Positions 1 through 10,654 of a stretch of DNA of 64,000 bases are shown here, one piece after another. The notes under the pieces are model-generated. The model was not told the DNA's origin, made no database searches, and saw nothing but the letters and a program-made list of their open reading frames with translations. The translations under genes were made by a program, and so were the position numbers. Numbering within the stretch: position 1 is the stretch's first letter; every line of letters begins with the position of its first letter. Source of the stretch: Rhyacophila brunnea (Eukaryota; Arthropoda; Insecta; Trichoptera; Rhyacophilidae); assembly GCA_022495005.1 (NCBI GenBank), contig JAGYXB010000160.1:806001-870000 (forward strand), read 5' to 3'.

Positions 1-2240
1 GTCATGTATCAATTTTTAACCGTGTTTCATTCAAGTTTTTAATAAAAAAATATTAATACTCCAATAAGTTTCGGTAAAAATGAATGCTAATGATGTTTGT
101 CAAACAACGGCCATCTTCATTATTAGTTTCAAACTCGGCCAAAAGATCATCACTTATTATCAAAAACGGCTGAACTGAATAGTCAGTATCAAAAGTTGCC
201 GAGATCATATTATTTTAGATGTCAAATTGAGCTTTGTTAATAAAGTTACACTTAAATTTACTATTTAAAAGTATTTAGGAAAGATTATAGTATATTAAGA
301 AAAATATAATACTTACTTTTAAATATACATTGTCAAAAGTATAACTACAATTTTTCGCCCTTCCTGTAAAAAACAACAAGGTACCTTTCGCCCACTTTGA
401 TAATGGGCGCCCATTTGTCTGTGCAGGAGTTTGCAAGTTTCTCGTTTGAGAAACGCTGCGCCATGATACGAATAAGTAGTCAATTTTACATAGGTAATAC
501 TAATTTTATTATTATGTATTCTTCGAAAATAATCAAAACTTAGGTACTGTTTGACATGTAATTGTCATAATACAACTTTCAAGTTCACAGCAAACAAATA
601 ACTATCATTGATTTTTGAATTGTAGGTATTGAAGTAGCCAAGGTTGAAATCCATTATAATGCAATAGCATACATAATAATTTATTAGTATTGTATCTAGA
701 CACTGACATCGCGAATGAGGGTTGTTTCGTTATGTCACCTGTCTGAGTGTCCCACGACAATAATACTATTATTATTATTATTGTCATCATAAACCAAGGT
801 GTTCAATATTAGTTTACCCTTACCCAGATATAGGTATTATATTATGAATCATTATTATTTTTAACATTGGTTACCATCGCTTCATAATAATTCACAACAA
901 AGATATTGCATCAGTGGAGTAGGTGGCTAGAGCAGTGATAATACACCTTTTGATGATTTTTGTAGACACGGCCTTTTGATGCACTGAAAAAAATTTTAAC
1001 ATATTATTCTACTTACTGTAGAAGATATTGAATAATATTTCAGTGCAGCGCAATTTTTGGACCACAGCCCCCCCCCCCCCCCCGATTGGGCCTAATAGTG
1101 CCTCGTGATTTGAGGGGCCTCGCGCCACAAGTGAGTCGCAATAAAAAACAACAACAAAAAATAATAAAACGATTGATTAAACTTGTTTTCTTATTTTTAA
1201 CCAAATATTTGAGTAAGTATAAAACATTTAAAATGCGGGGACCCTGTGGAATCATAAACTTTTTCGGGAAAACTCGAAATTAGACTATTAATGTTCCTAA
1301 TAAATTCAGGAATACCATATAATAACACATTTAAAATAAGCTCATTGGCATCAGGGGAGATGTAATACAAAACAAAATCGTTAGATGAATAAAAGCAAGC
1401 AGTATCTTCCTAAATGGAGTCAGGAGCTTCAATATTGAATACAGTCACGATAAAACTATATAAACTAAATATGTATAAACTTTGTCGATAAAAAGGTAAG
1501 AAAAACATACATATCTAATCTTGATTAGGTACCTAGATAAGCAGTTTCGTTATATTATTAAAATGTCAGGTAAAATGCTTTAATATAGTCAAGTAAATTA
1601 TTCACACTGATAATCAACCTCTTTTTGGAGAGGAAAATGATATACCTAGAGCCAGAGGCCTTGCGCGTATACTCCAATCGGGCCTCGGAATTGCTTACAC
1701 ACAGTTACCTATTTAGCTGATGAAAAAACTATTTTTAATTTTACAAATAATTTAGGTCAAATTTGATGTGCAGAACTGCAACTTATTTTTAAATTTCTTT
1801 AATGTAAAATTAATGATTTTATACCGTAAATTTAAACATAAATAATCGCCGTAAAGCGGCAAACATTCCGTAGTAGAGTGACTGCAATAGCTATTCTGCA
1901 AGCTTTTTGCATATTCATTTGCATAAATAATGCATTTTATCGTTATTTTGAGCGACTTTTATAAACAAAAGTAATACAACTCTGACCTTTATAAATACTC
2001 TGCTGAAATCTAATTTACATAGACATACCTGCAGTGCGCTGCGACATTTTTTTAAATTTATTTTTTCAATGAGCCTCTTGCATATTAATTTCAGACACGT
2101 CACTTGAGATCAATATTATTTAAAACTGTCGGAAAAATGTAAAGGGAGACTAAACATAATACCTATATATTATTTATGTTGTGATTTGATTTGTTATTAT
2201 ATTTCTTGGTGTTATAATACGGAAAATTTCTATTACCCAA
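1..2240. other. Non-coding AT-rich sequence, no gene seen
   Basis: I see no supportable gene here. The open frames are short and lack domain or codon signal. The only conspicuous local structure is a run of about 14 C at 1070-1083 followed by a short GC-rich patch, and scattered AT trinucleotide tracts near 765-785. Confidence 0.5.
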
Positions 2241-2690
2241 AGCCTGAACAAAAACGAACCATATGTACGAGTGAGAAAGCATTCGGCACGCTTATACCTC
2301 CGCAATATGCGTTAGGATAAGATAGCATTTCTACGGCTGAATTAAATATTTTTGTACGCGTCGCCGGTAAATACTGATTTGAATGATTGCATTCATTGAA
2401 AAACTGAGAGTACGTGTTGCTGAAATTTATTGTTTCTGTGTTAAATATAAAGTGTGTCGTAATTATTTTCTCGTTAATTTAGTAGAAAATATGGTTCACT
2501 ACGTTGTGTTTAAAATCGGTAGCCGTACTGAGAAGCAAAATTATGGTATAACGTTTCATAGTTAAGTTAATAATAATAAAATTGAGGTTCTACTGTGCGT
2601 TAGGTATATGTAGGAAACACGGCTTCATTTTGCTGAACAATACCTACACTCTTTATATTATTACTCTGAGCGATTGCCCTACGTTATACA
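2241..2690 (+). repeat. Dispersed repeat N, uninterrupted copy
   Basis: This stretch (starting near AAGCCTGAACAAAAACGAAC and ending near the words GGCTTCATTTTGCTGAACAA) recurs at 8810-9620 in the same order and orientation. Here it is continuous. In the second copy it is split by a retrotransposon fragment. The family was not recognised. A 60-codon frame at 2383-2565 is not conserved in the second copy, so I do not call it a gene. Confidence 0.6.
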
Positions 2691-2792
2691 TATTATTATT
2701 ATCATCACTAATCCTATTATGAAATGGAATTATTATTCTTTCAAAATATCATTAAAATGCATTTTCTTTTCGGCATTACGTTTAAGGGGCCA

Positions 2793-2853
2793 TTTGCTCA
2801 GTGAGGTTCGCTGATTAAGAATAATTCTTAATCAGCGAACCTCACTGAGCAAA
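2793..2853. repeat. Perfect 61-bp palindrome
   Basis: Two 30-bp arms are perfect reverse complements around a single central A. The left arm begins TTTGCTCAGTGAGGTTCGCT and the right arm ends GAACCTCACTGAGCAAA. Arms without any mismatch imply a recent origin or maintained pairing. It could be a very small foldback element or a hairpin RNA locus. Confidence 0.85.
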
Positions 2854-2871
2854 TATACATATACATAATAT

Positions 2872-2902
2872 AAAGATACCCAAAATTATTTTGGGTATCT
2901 TT
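2872..2902. repeat. Perfect 31-bp palindrome next to the 61-bp one
   Basis: Arms AAAGATACCCAAAAT and its exact reverse complement flank one T. It lies 18 bp after the larger palindrome. It is too long to be chance at this composition and is not part of a recognised element. Confidence 0.8.
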
Positions 2903-4734
2903 GTGAGCTAAATCTGGATAATCTGTCGACTTCGTAGGAAGGATGTGTGTGTTATTATTATACCCTCTCAACCTTGAAATCAATATTAATTCATGGTCGT
3001 ATAGAAAATATTATTTATATCATGGAAGGGTATTATTTTAAGCATCATCATTTGAAATTGGGAATAAAACCATATTGTGGAACATCCGATGCCTGTGGTT
3101 ATAACACATTTTAAATGTATTAGTTTGTCAATAGATACGTGCAGTAGTTTACCTTTAATTGTAATTAAAAATAACATTACTACTTATATAATACAGTGAA
3201 ATATATTCGGCAAACTTTCCATTAGACTTTGCAATTGGCTCGTAACTTTGACTCAGTTTGAGTTTGTATTTTGCATGACATTTATTATATTTTTGTCGGT
3301 AACCGGACAAAACAGAACACGATAATATAACAGAACAGTGATAAAACAGAAAAGCCAGGGGAAAAATAAAGCATTCATTTTTGTCGTATCTATGTATTAA
3401 TTAAATACTTATAAAATATAAGTTTATAAACGAAATATGTATAAATATTTAATATAATTATATTATATAATCACTGCATGTTGGCCATACTGCGTAAAAA
3501 ACTCTATACATTATCTGCTTGATTTTGATAATCATGCACAACTCCACAGGATTATTAAACTCATTATTTCGTTGTACCTAGTCACCCAAGCAATTTGAAC
3601 ATATTTGATTGATTAAGACGAGATATTCATAGCTTGCCGGCAACACCGAGTGGGGTAATTATAAAGAATATAATTTGATTTTTTACGGCGTAGGTATTGA
3701 AAACCAGTGCTATTAAAAATCTATTGGTACAACATAATACAGAGATACTCGTACAACAATTTCAATATTAAATGTTACCATAGTTTTCCTGAAAAGTTAT
3801 AGTTATATTTATCGCTGTTCTGTTTTGTCATGTCCCGTTTTTTCATGTTCTGTTTTAACATATTCTGTTTATTCATGGGAACATTTTTGTCATGGTCATC
3901 AGGAGCCATTTTTTACAATTACAATAAATGCTAAAATAAGTGGAAAGAATATTTTTCAGTAAGTATCAACAAATGTATATTGTCGTGCAAGCACATTTTT
4001 CCATGTTACCCATTCGCTGCGTCCAACGCAACTGGTGCGTTGCCATTAGATATAATTAGCATGTTATTTAAACGTGGTAATTAAAAAGTAATTAAAAGTT
4101 ATGCAGCGAATGGACGAACACCAAAGAAAATTGAGCCTAAGGTGATTTTTTTTAGTTTACTTACTTAAATACGAACAAAACAAATTTATGAAAAAAGTCT
4201 ATTAAAAGTACTTATAACTTTTATATTTAAGAAATTTTTATAAAATCCTGCGGTACACCTCCCAATCGCTCTCAACACACCGGTTAGGAATCACTGGTAT
4301 AGCCAAAACTCTTTGACGTATACCTCTTCCTTATTGCGGCCCTGACCGTACATAATAAAAAATATTTTTTCAATTTATAGCAAGTTTATGCGGCGAATCT
4401 CTCACACAATATCAGGTTGACCAATGCGTATTGATTTTATTTAAAAATAATTCTGGCGACACACGGTGCATGTCAATTGTGTCGTTCAACTTTAATATTA
4501 ATATGACGTACAATCACAACATTTATCGCAGAGTTTTTCAAAGTGTGCGAGGCGATTCATCCATAGCAGGTGCTATTGCAAATAAGAACATTTTGTAGAT
4601 TTGTTTTCGTATCCTTTAACCTTTAACCCATTACTGAGGACGGTGTTTTCATTATATCTAGCAGTGTTTCCTAACGTTATTCCCAACGCTTCAAAAATCT
4701 CCATGCCCACATAGTTAGTCTAGTTAGCCTAGTC
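2903..4734. other. Non-coding; weak subterminal repeats at 3295-3880
   Basis: No gene is supported. At 3300-3355 the word ACAGAAC (and ACAAAACAGAAC) occurs three times. At 3810-3880 its complement GTTCTGTTTT occurs repeatedly in reverse orientation, so 3295-3880 may be a degraded element with subterminal inverted repeats. From 3880 to 4734 nothing stands out. Confidence 0.35.
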
Positions 4735-4835
4735 CAGGGGTCGGCAAACTCGTGAACCAAAAGAGCCAAATATGAGTGGCACAGCGGTTAAAAAAATTTC
4801 GAGAGCCATACGTATATTTTTATAAATATTATTAT
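4735..4835 (+). mobile_element. hAT-type end, family I fragment
   Basis: It begins CAGGGGTCGGCAAACTCG, a sequence typical of hAT terminal inverted repeats (CAGGGGTCGGCAA in many animals). It is followed by text resembling the subterminal part of such elements. I could not find the matching opposite end, so it is a one-ended fragment. Confidence 0.55.
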
Positions 4836-4861
4836 TTATTAAAATGATTTAATTACTTACA

Positions 4862-4940
4862 TTTTATAATTTGTATAATTTTATATAAATTTGTATAATT
4901 TTATATAAATTTGTATAATTTTATAATTTTATAATTGTTT
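4862..4940. repeat. Short tandem repeat, about 20-bp AT unit
   Basis: The unit TTTGTATAATTTTATATAAA is repeated about three times, then degenerates into TTTTATAA units. It is a local minisatellite with no coding meaning. Nothing else is seen up to 5371. Confidence 0.75.
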
Positions 4941-5371
4941 ATTTATTAAGTGAAGAAGATTTCCCGAATAAAAATAACGTAATTACTTAATATTATATGT
5001 TTTTATTGTTGACATTAAATTTCAGTTGACAATAAACATTAAAATGATTATTCACACACATATTATTATGTAGACTCGAATATGAGTTCGGAAAGCTATT
5101 CCATAATATGTATTGAAAATCGTAGTATCTATTTTATGTAGATCTTTTAGAGCGCCCCACAATTTCACTGTTGTGAAATTAAATTGCATTTTTCTCTCTT
5201 CAAATCCTCAATGTTGGTGGCAAGACCTACAAACTTTGAGCACCATAATTATTTGCTTGTTAAATCCAGCAATAAAGTTGTATTTCAAAAGTAGGTACTC
5301 GTGCCAATATCAAATGGAGAAAAATTTGATTTGTCGACTTTTGCAATGGGCGGATTTAAAACAACAACAAT

Positions 5372-5741
5372 CAGTGGCGCACCCAGGATTTAATATGGGG
5401 GGGGGGGGCAAGGAGGAGAATCTAAATTAGTCCCATAGGCTCTTTTTCTTCTTCACAGCCTAATTTCTCGTTTATCGGTCTTTTGTCTATTGCACTCGGT
5501 GTACCTACACCATGGTCCCCACATCCTGAAACGGGCCCTCGGGTTTGGATATTTGGGGGGCCCTCTACCTACCGCTAAGATTAAAGTCAGTGTGAAACAC
5601 TACATTAACGTTTTTCAAATTATGTTTTAGTTCAAATTAAGAGTAGGTACTTATACAGTGAATTATTGGCGATTTTTAATACATCTACTTTAATAATGGA
5701 GCTGTCGAGTATCGACACATAATAATAAAATAATATATTGA
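5372..5741 (-). mobile_element. Family A hAT MITE, truncated inverted copy
   Basis: It opens with the terminal repeat CAGTGGCGCACCCAGGATT and then follows, in reverse complement, the right half of the complete element at 17727-18570 (the G-run, the TCTTTTTCTTCTTCACAGCC stretch and the TGTCGAGTATCGACACATAA stretch). It stops abruptly at about 5741 where a retrotransposon fragment begins. Confidence 0.75.
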
Positions 5742-6025
5742 TACGGAGCCCTTGAGGCTGTGCCACAAGGGTATAAAGTGTCGCACTCTTTGGCGGCATC
5801 CGGAACACATGTCCCAGCCACGTAAAGCGTCTCTTCGTGATTACGTCAATCACCGAAGGTTGCTGTGTCTGCTCACGAACTCGGATGTTTGTACCGCGGT
5901 CGTACCAATGTACCCCTAAGATTCGGCGGAGACATCGATTCTCAAAGCTCAAAAGCCGAGACCTTAGAAGCTTAGTAAGATATCATGTCTCACAGCCATA
6001 CAAGAGCACAGGTAGCACCACGCGT
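5742..6025 (-). pseudogene. Non-LTR retrotransposon fragment (post-RT region)
   Basis: The minus-strand reading contains FENRCLRRILGVHWYDR, then ITKRRFTWLGHVFRMPP, then LVAQPQG. The R-R-I-L-G-V and W-L-G-H-V-x-R-M-P motifs are those found just after the reverse transcriptase domain in many insect non-LTR retrotransposons. Two other fragments of the same family lie at 22690-22870 and 54930-55262. It has no start, catalytic RT motifs or endonuclease, so it is a dead fragment. Confidence 0.75.
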
Positions 6026-6189
6026 TGAACAATTACTATATATTATTGCTAAATCACTTATAAATTAAATCTATTATAATAAATATATATATTCCATTAG
6101 CATTAGTTATAGGAACATAATCAATGTTAATCAACGGAGTCTATTTTTTGTTAATGTGGAAAAATACCTTTCCTTCTAGCAATTGATTG

Positions 6190-6400
6190 TGGCGCGACTA
6201 CATTATAAGTGAGATAAACACACATCACAAATTTGCTCTAATGGTAAAAAAGTCGCCTCAGGCGCTATTTTACTTTAAAAATATTAACATTTTAAAATAA
6301 GCGATTGTGTGTTGCAAATTTTGATTATATTGTGTCGACATTCAAAAACTTCATAACTTTAGTGGATTTATTGAAAAATACAAAAAAATCGCTAAAAACA
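6190..6400 (+). repeat. Family A fragment
   Basis: It shares the words AAGTGAGATAAACACACATCA, TAATGGTAAAAAAGTCGCCT and GGCGCTATTTTACTTT with the internal part of the complete family A element at 17727-18570. No terminal repeat is present. The preceding 6026-6189 is plain AT-rich sequence. Confidence 0.6.
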
Positions 6401-6409
6401 CTCTGAATA

Positions 6410-6615
6410 CCCTAAGTTAGTTGTAATTGCTATATTTTAACACCACCTCTCTTGGCAATGCTAAATTTTAGAACAAGATAAACTGTTTTTACTGTTTAGA
6501 CGGCTAACTTATTGTAATTGTTACAATAAGTGCTAATACTTAGATGCAAACCTACCCTAGATATCTGCCGTAGCGGCCGAAAGCAGTCTTGTGTATAGAA
6601 TATGCGCCGGAACAC
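6410..6615. mobile_element. Family E MITE, partial copy
   Basis: It carries the family core (ACACCACCTCTCTTGGCAAT, then the TTATTGTAATTGTTACAATAA inner repeat) and one end reading CAGTCTTGTGTATAGAATA. The opposite terminal repeat is missing. Full copies lie at 21342-21573, 24967-25236, 39767-40058, 45883-46184 and 48091-48413. Confidence 0.65.
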
Positions 6616-6649
6616 CATTTGGAAAACGTTTCGTAGAGTGTCACACTGC

Positions 6650-6735
6650 TTTTAATCCTAGCGATAGGTAAGGGCAACAAAGATCCTGGCCTGGGGGCCC
6701 GCTTCAGGATGTGGGGGCCATGTCCCGGAGTTCCA
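6650..6735. repeat. Short family A fragment
   Basis: The words CTTTTAATCCTAGCGATAGG, CCCGCTTCAGGATGTGGGGG and CCATG match the internal portion of family A at about 18355-18432. Only this short piece is present. Confidence 0.55.
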
Positions 6736-6832
6736 GATTTCATAATCTAAAAATTTGTGGAATACCGGGATTGCGCATAAAATTATGTGGGGTGACAACA
6801 AAGTGTCGGATAAAACTCGCGAGGAGATGATT

Positions 6833-7350
6833 AGAGTTGGGTATTTCCCGAAAAAATCTCAATCTCAATCTCGAGATTCAGGATTTCTAGAAAAATAATT
6901 CGCGAGAATTCTCGAGATATCGAGAAAATTAAAAAAAAAACCTGTAAAATCCTAAAATCTGTGTATAAAAAAGTAAGAAGACAAACAAAATAGAAGTAGG
7001 AAAACAAAAATAATTCAAAACATTACTAGGTAATTAAAATAGAATTTCAAAAAACACAGACTGTCAATGGCTGCGTCTGACAATCGCGTACGCTTTTGAG
7101 ATACAAAATTCCCTGATGTTAAAAAATTGCGCTCATTTTGAGTCGACGTTGGCATAATTGTGTTAAATACCGCGACCAGTCTTTGAACGTTTTGTATTTT
7201 CTATCCACTTTAATCATATAGAAAAATCGTTTTTTCAATTAATATTTGATAATAAAGAAATCCCGAATCCCGAGAAAAGATTCTTGAGATCCGGGATTTC
7301 CCGAAATGTTAAAAATTTCAATTCTCGAGATTCGGGATGGAGAACTCTAG
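6833..7350. mobile_element. Family J inverted-repeat element
   Basis: The two ends are inverted repeats built from AGAGTTGGGTATTTCCCG and CTCGAGATTCGGGA. A second copy lies at 28489-29003 with matching internal text (for example AAACACAGACTGTCAAT and TTTGAGTCGACGTTGG). The length is about 518 bp and there is no coding frame. It is a non-autonomous DNA element whose superfamily was not determined. Confidence 0.7.
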
Positions 7351-7887
7351 AGGTGATTATGTCAAACTTTTCACCTTACCACATCGTTGATATGTGTTAA
7401 AAATATAATAATATACCAGTATTATAAATGCTTTGTTTATTGAGTTTTTGAGTGTCTACATATTTAATTCTCACTAGTATTCATTACTAATTATTATACC
7501 AACCTTAAATAGTAATAATTATAAACTCTTTACCTATCGCAGAACCATAGACACATACCCCATACATATTTAATGACGCGATAATAGTTTTCATGACACG
7601 ATAAGCACATGAAAAATTTCCAGTCAGATATTTAAAAAAAGTTTAAAATATTTTCCAGCCATGTAGTTAATCTAAAATTTAGTGATTGCTTTCAAATATC
7701 AATCCATTAGTCAAGCAGAAAAAATAGAGAAAATATAAAAAACCTAATACCTACCCTACATTACAAACAAAATAATATTATACCTTAGGCTAAATGGGTC
7801 TATATATAAATAGGCTAAGGGCCAAGGGAGCATTTTTTTGTTTCGGGGAATTTGGAAGTTATGTATGTAGGTACGTAATCAACTATT
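7351..7887. other. Non-coding, nothing recognised
   Basis: This is plain AT-rich intergenic sequence. I see no gene, RNA or terminal repeats. Confidence 0.5.
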
Positions 7888-8101
7888 TTTTTATTCAACG
7901 AATAATTCACAAGATTTAAGAATGTAGCATTCTAATTACTGAACATACATAATTTTGAAAACTCTTCTGAGAAAAAATATTATAACCAATAGAACAAATC
8001 TTTTTTTCCCCGCAGGAATCGAACCTGCATCTCTTGGGTATCGCGCCCACGCACATAGACCATTCTTCAGTCTTGTGAATTATTCGTTGAATAAAAAAAA
8101 T
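7888..8101 (-). mobile_element. tRNA-like SINE (S2) bounded by inverted repeats
   Basis: The ends are inverted copies of the sequence TTTATTCAACGAATAATTCA (left) and TGAATTATTCGTTGAATAAA (right). Inside, the minus strand of 8003-8060 resembles the 3' half of a tRNA, with a T-arm of the form GCAGGTTCGATTCCTGC. Related copies with one end only lie at 24752-24860, 27772-28095 and 49229-49440. It is a tRNA-derived repeat rather than a functional tRNA, because no full cloverleaf with matching acceptor strands is visible. Confidence 0.55.
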
Positions 8102-8189
8102 AGTAAATTACAAATTATTAGCTAGTTCAAGTAAGTTACAACAAAAAATCTTGGAGTGATCCGTGACGTCGGTTAGTAATTAAAGTAAT

Positions 8190-8215
8190 ATTATATATAT
8201 ATATATATATATTAT
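8190..8215. repeat. (TA)n microsatellite
   Basis: A run of about eleven TA dinucleotides sits in a wider AT-rich patch. Confidence 0.8.
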
Positions 8216-8317
8216 ATAATTATATAAATATAATTTGATTTAAAATACAAAGCCGATCTTGGAAAACGCATCGGAGAATATTAAAAAAAGCCATTAGTTA
8301 AAATTTGTCGCAATTAA

Positions 8318-8530
8318 GTATGACTCCTTTAGCATAGCGGTATATGTGCGTGGGCGCAATACCCGAGAGATGCAGATTCGATAATGCGGGGTGGAGTCTT
8401 ACCTTTTTTCGAAAAAAAAAGGTTTTTTCTATTGATTATACCTAATATATTTCTCAGAAGTGTTTTGAAAATTGTGTATGTTATGTACGTAACGTTGTCA
8501 ACGCCCATTATATTCTCTTTATATAACAAT
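8318..8530 (+). mobile_element. Second tRNA-like S2 copy
   Basis: From 8323 the sequence TTTAGCATAGCGGTATATG resembles a tRNA D-arm/A-box. GAGATGCAGATTCGATAATGC is a decayed T-arm/B-box of the same type as the repeat at 7888-8101. The downstream text (TTGAAAATTGTGTATGTTATG) matches the SINE tail in reverse. Mutations in the T-loop argue against a working tRNA gene. Nothing is seen in 8531-8809. Confidence 0.5.
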
Positions 8531-9035
8531 TATTCTCAAATTATTAAATTTTAGTATTTTTTGTGTACTCCCTCCCAGGGCCGCTTCAATGGTAAATCCG
8601 GCCCTACAAATGATATTGTTTGTAACGACAACATAAGCGCCAGTTTTATTCAGCAAGGCGGACTGAACTATGTCATTAATTGTGCATTAGCATCATCACT
8701 ATAACCCAATAATATGGGCCTTGGTCGCCTCCAAGAGATGTATCAGCTACTCTTCTATTGCAGTCAAGAGTTGTCTCCATTACCCGGCCCCTATGCATTG
8801 AGTACCACACAAGGCCTGAACAAAAAAGAAACCATAAGTGCGAATGAGTAACTACTATGCGCACTACGCGTTAGAGTAAGATAGAATTTCTACGGTTGAA
8901 TTAAATATTTTTTGTAAACGTCGCCGGTAAATATGGATTTGACTGATTACATTCATTTAAAAACTGGGGGCACGTGTTGCTGAATTTTATTGTTTTTGTG
9001 TTAAATATAAAGTTAGTGGTATTTATTTTTAGTTA

Positions 9036-9440
9036 TTTTCTTCTTCTTCGTTGGCGCTACATCTCAAGTCGAGCCCTGGCCTCCTCCACCGCCGTCCTCC
9101 AACCGGAACGGTCCTCCGCACGTCTTTTCCAGTTCATGATTTTTAGCAGCTGGGGCCCGATTTCCTAACTATCGTCTCGTGTGGCACCAGACGACATGAC
9201 GTAATTGTGACGTCAGCCAATACATGCCGCCCGCTCGAGCGTGTATTGGCTGACGTCACAATTACGTCATGTCGTCTGGTGCCACACGAGACGATAGTTA
9301 GGAAATCGGGCTGCTGGTTGGCATCTTTTGTAATGTTGTCACCCCATCGTGTGCGTGGCTTTCCCATTGGCCTTTCCCCCCCTGGAGTTCCCTCGAGGAT
9401 CTTCTTCGGTATCCCTGACTCGAGTAGAACATAATACGGT
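9036..9440 (-). pseudogene. Non-LTR retrotransposon 3' fragment, interrupted
   Basis: The minus-strand reading contains LESGIPKKILEGTPGGE, then PMGKPRTRWGDNITKDANQQ, then after a 157-bp interruption a short continuation running to FLLRRWRYISS-like text in the opposite sense. The R-P-x-G-x-P-x-x-R-W motif is typical of the region after the reverse transcriptase in non-LTR elements. It is a fragment only, with no start or catalytic domain. Confidence 0.65.
9155..9311. mobile_element. 157-bp near-perfect palindromic foldback element
   Basis: The arms 9155-9227 and 9239-9311 are reverse complements over 73 bp with a single mismatch near the centre (ACATGC versus GCGTGT). The loop is about 11 bp. 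The outer bases read GCCCGATTTCCTAACTATCG. It is far more GC-balanced than its surroundings and interrupts a retrotransposon fragment, so it behaves like a small foldback or MITE insertion. Confidence 0.85.
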
Positions 9441-9759
9441 AAACTATTGTTGTGTTTAAATTTGGTAGCCGTACCGTACTGCGAAGTAACACGATGGTAT
9501 AACATTTCATAGTTAAATTGATTATAATAAAATCGAGGTTCTATTGTGTACGCAAGAAACGTGGCTTCATTTTGCCGAACAATAGCCGCTCTCTATGTAT
9601 CATTACTGTGAGGTACCAGTCGTACCACATTATTTTAGGTCAACCAACACTCTTTTTTCTGTTAGGTCTTTTGATGAGGATCGTCTTGGGTGACTTAGTT
9701 ACTTCTATTCTTGAAACATGGTCCCTCATGCTTCTCCTCCATCACCCACCACATCTATA

Positions 9760-9880
9760 TTATCTTTTTAATGTATTATACCGTGGGACAGAGACATGGC
9801 CCCCACATTATGGAGCGGGCCCTGGGCCAGGATCTTTAGCGGGACCCCCAGCTGATCGCTAAGGTTAAAGGCAGTGTAGG
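9760..9880 (-). repeat. Family A fragment
   Basis: It contains ACATGGCCCCCACATTATGG, GCGGGCCCTGGGCCAGGATC and CGCTAAGGTTAAAGGCAGTG, which is the reverse complement of the internal region seen at 18350-18432. No terminal repeats are present. The neighbouring 9621-9759 and 9881-10039 show nothing else. Confidence 0.55.
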
Positions 9881-10039
9881 TAACGCTTTACAGTAGCGCG
9901 TATGACACTATGAGGTAAAACTACAATTATCCAGTGTATTGTTGTCTTTTTGTATCTTTGAATACACCAACTTGAATAATCAAGACATATAACAGTCAAA
10001 TATAGAGTGTATTGTACAAACAAATAATTTTAAATGTTA

Positions 10040-10215
10040 ATAGTCTGAAAGAAAAATAGCACCGCAGGCCTTTTTTTTTTTTTTTTTTTTAACTTTTAGA
10101 GCAAATTTGTGATATGAGCTCATCTCACTTATCTGATCGACCGGGGTTGAGCCCCCCCCTATGCCCGAGCCCTGTCAGCCCTCTCCCTTGTAGGGGCCAT
10201 GATGTTAATACTTTC
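10040..10215 (-). repeat. Family A fragment with T-run
   Basis: A run of about 22 T at 10071-10090 is followed by TTAGAGCAAATTTGTGATAT, CTCACTTATCTGATCGACC and GAGCCCTGTCAGCCCTC. These are the reverse complement of the AAGTGAGATAAACACACATC region of family A. Confidence 0.6.
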
Positions 10216-10269
10216 TAATGAAGTGACCGCATCATCTGCTTCGTTGAAAACGGCCACTGCTCTCAATAT

Positions 10270-10337
10270 TTATGTTCGTTCCTTTATTCGCCGCCCCTAT
10301 ACAACGTATGACCCGCCTACCCCCATGAGACGTCACT
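10270..10337 (-). mobile_element. Family F hAT end fragment
   Basis: The words GCCGCCCCTATACAACG, CCGCCTACCCCCATGAGACG and TCACTG match the right end of the family F elements at 42644-43177 and 61820-62163 (CTACCCCCACGGGACGTCAC TG). No matching left end is present nearby. 10338-10654 shows nothing recognisable. Confidence 0.5.
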
Positions 10338-10654
10338 GAGTGTACCTTTAGAGCTCTACAATTTTAAAGGGTTTCGGTTTCTCAAAATTTGGAATCAAGG
10401 TAATTAGTATAATAAAATATTTATAGGTGTCGAGGTTTCACCAGGATTTGATTGCAGATTCATTAATCGTCTCACCTCCTTAATCCCCTTAATCCTCTGG
10501 TAATCAATTCTTTGATCTGACAGGAAACTATTTAAATAAATTACCTTTTTTGTTTTGAACATTCTATATCAATTAAAAGATTGCTTATTCGTTTACCTCA
10601 GAATCAAACACTCCTCATAGCCATAAGTGTCGAAAATTTTCAAACCTCTATCAT

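Larger units (their letters stand above)
8810..9620 (+). repeat. Dispersed repeat N, copy split by an insertion
   Basis: 8810-9035 and 9440-9620 together match the continuous copy at 2241-2690. Examples are ATTTCTACGG TTGAATTAAATA in the first part and the GTAGCCGTACCGTACTG to CTTCATTTTGCCGAACAA stretch in the second. The gap between them is a retrotransposon fragment that carries its own palindromic insertion, giving a three-level nest. Confidence 0.6.

Noticed and set aside
8003..8060. tRNA gene on the minus strand
   Set aside because: Only the T-arm half is convincing; acceptor strands do not pair and the unit is repeated as a SINE.
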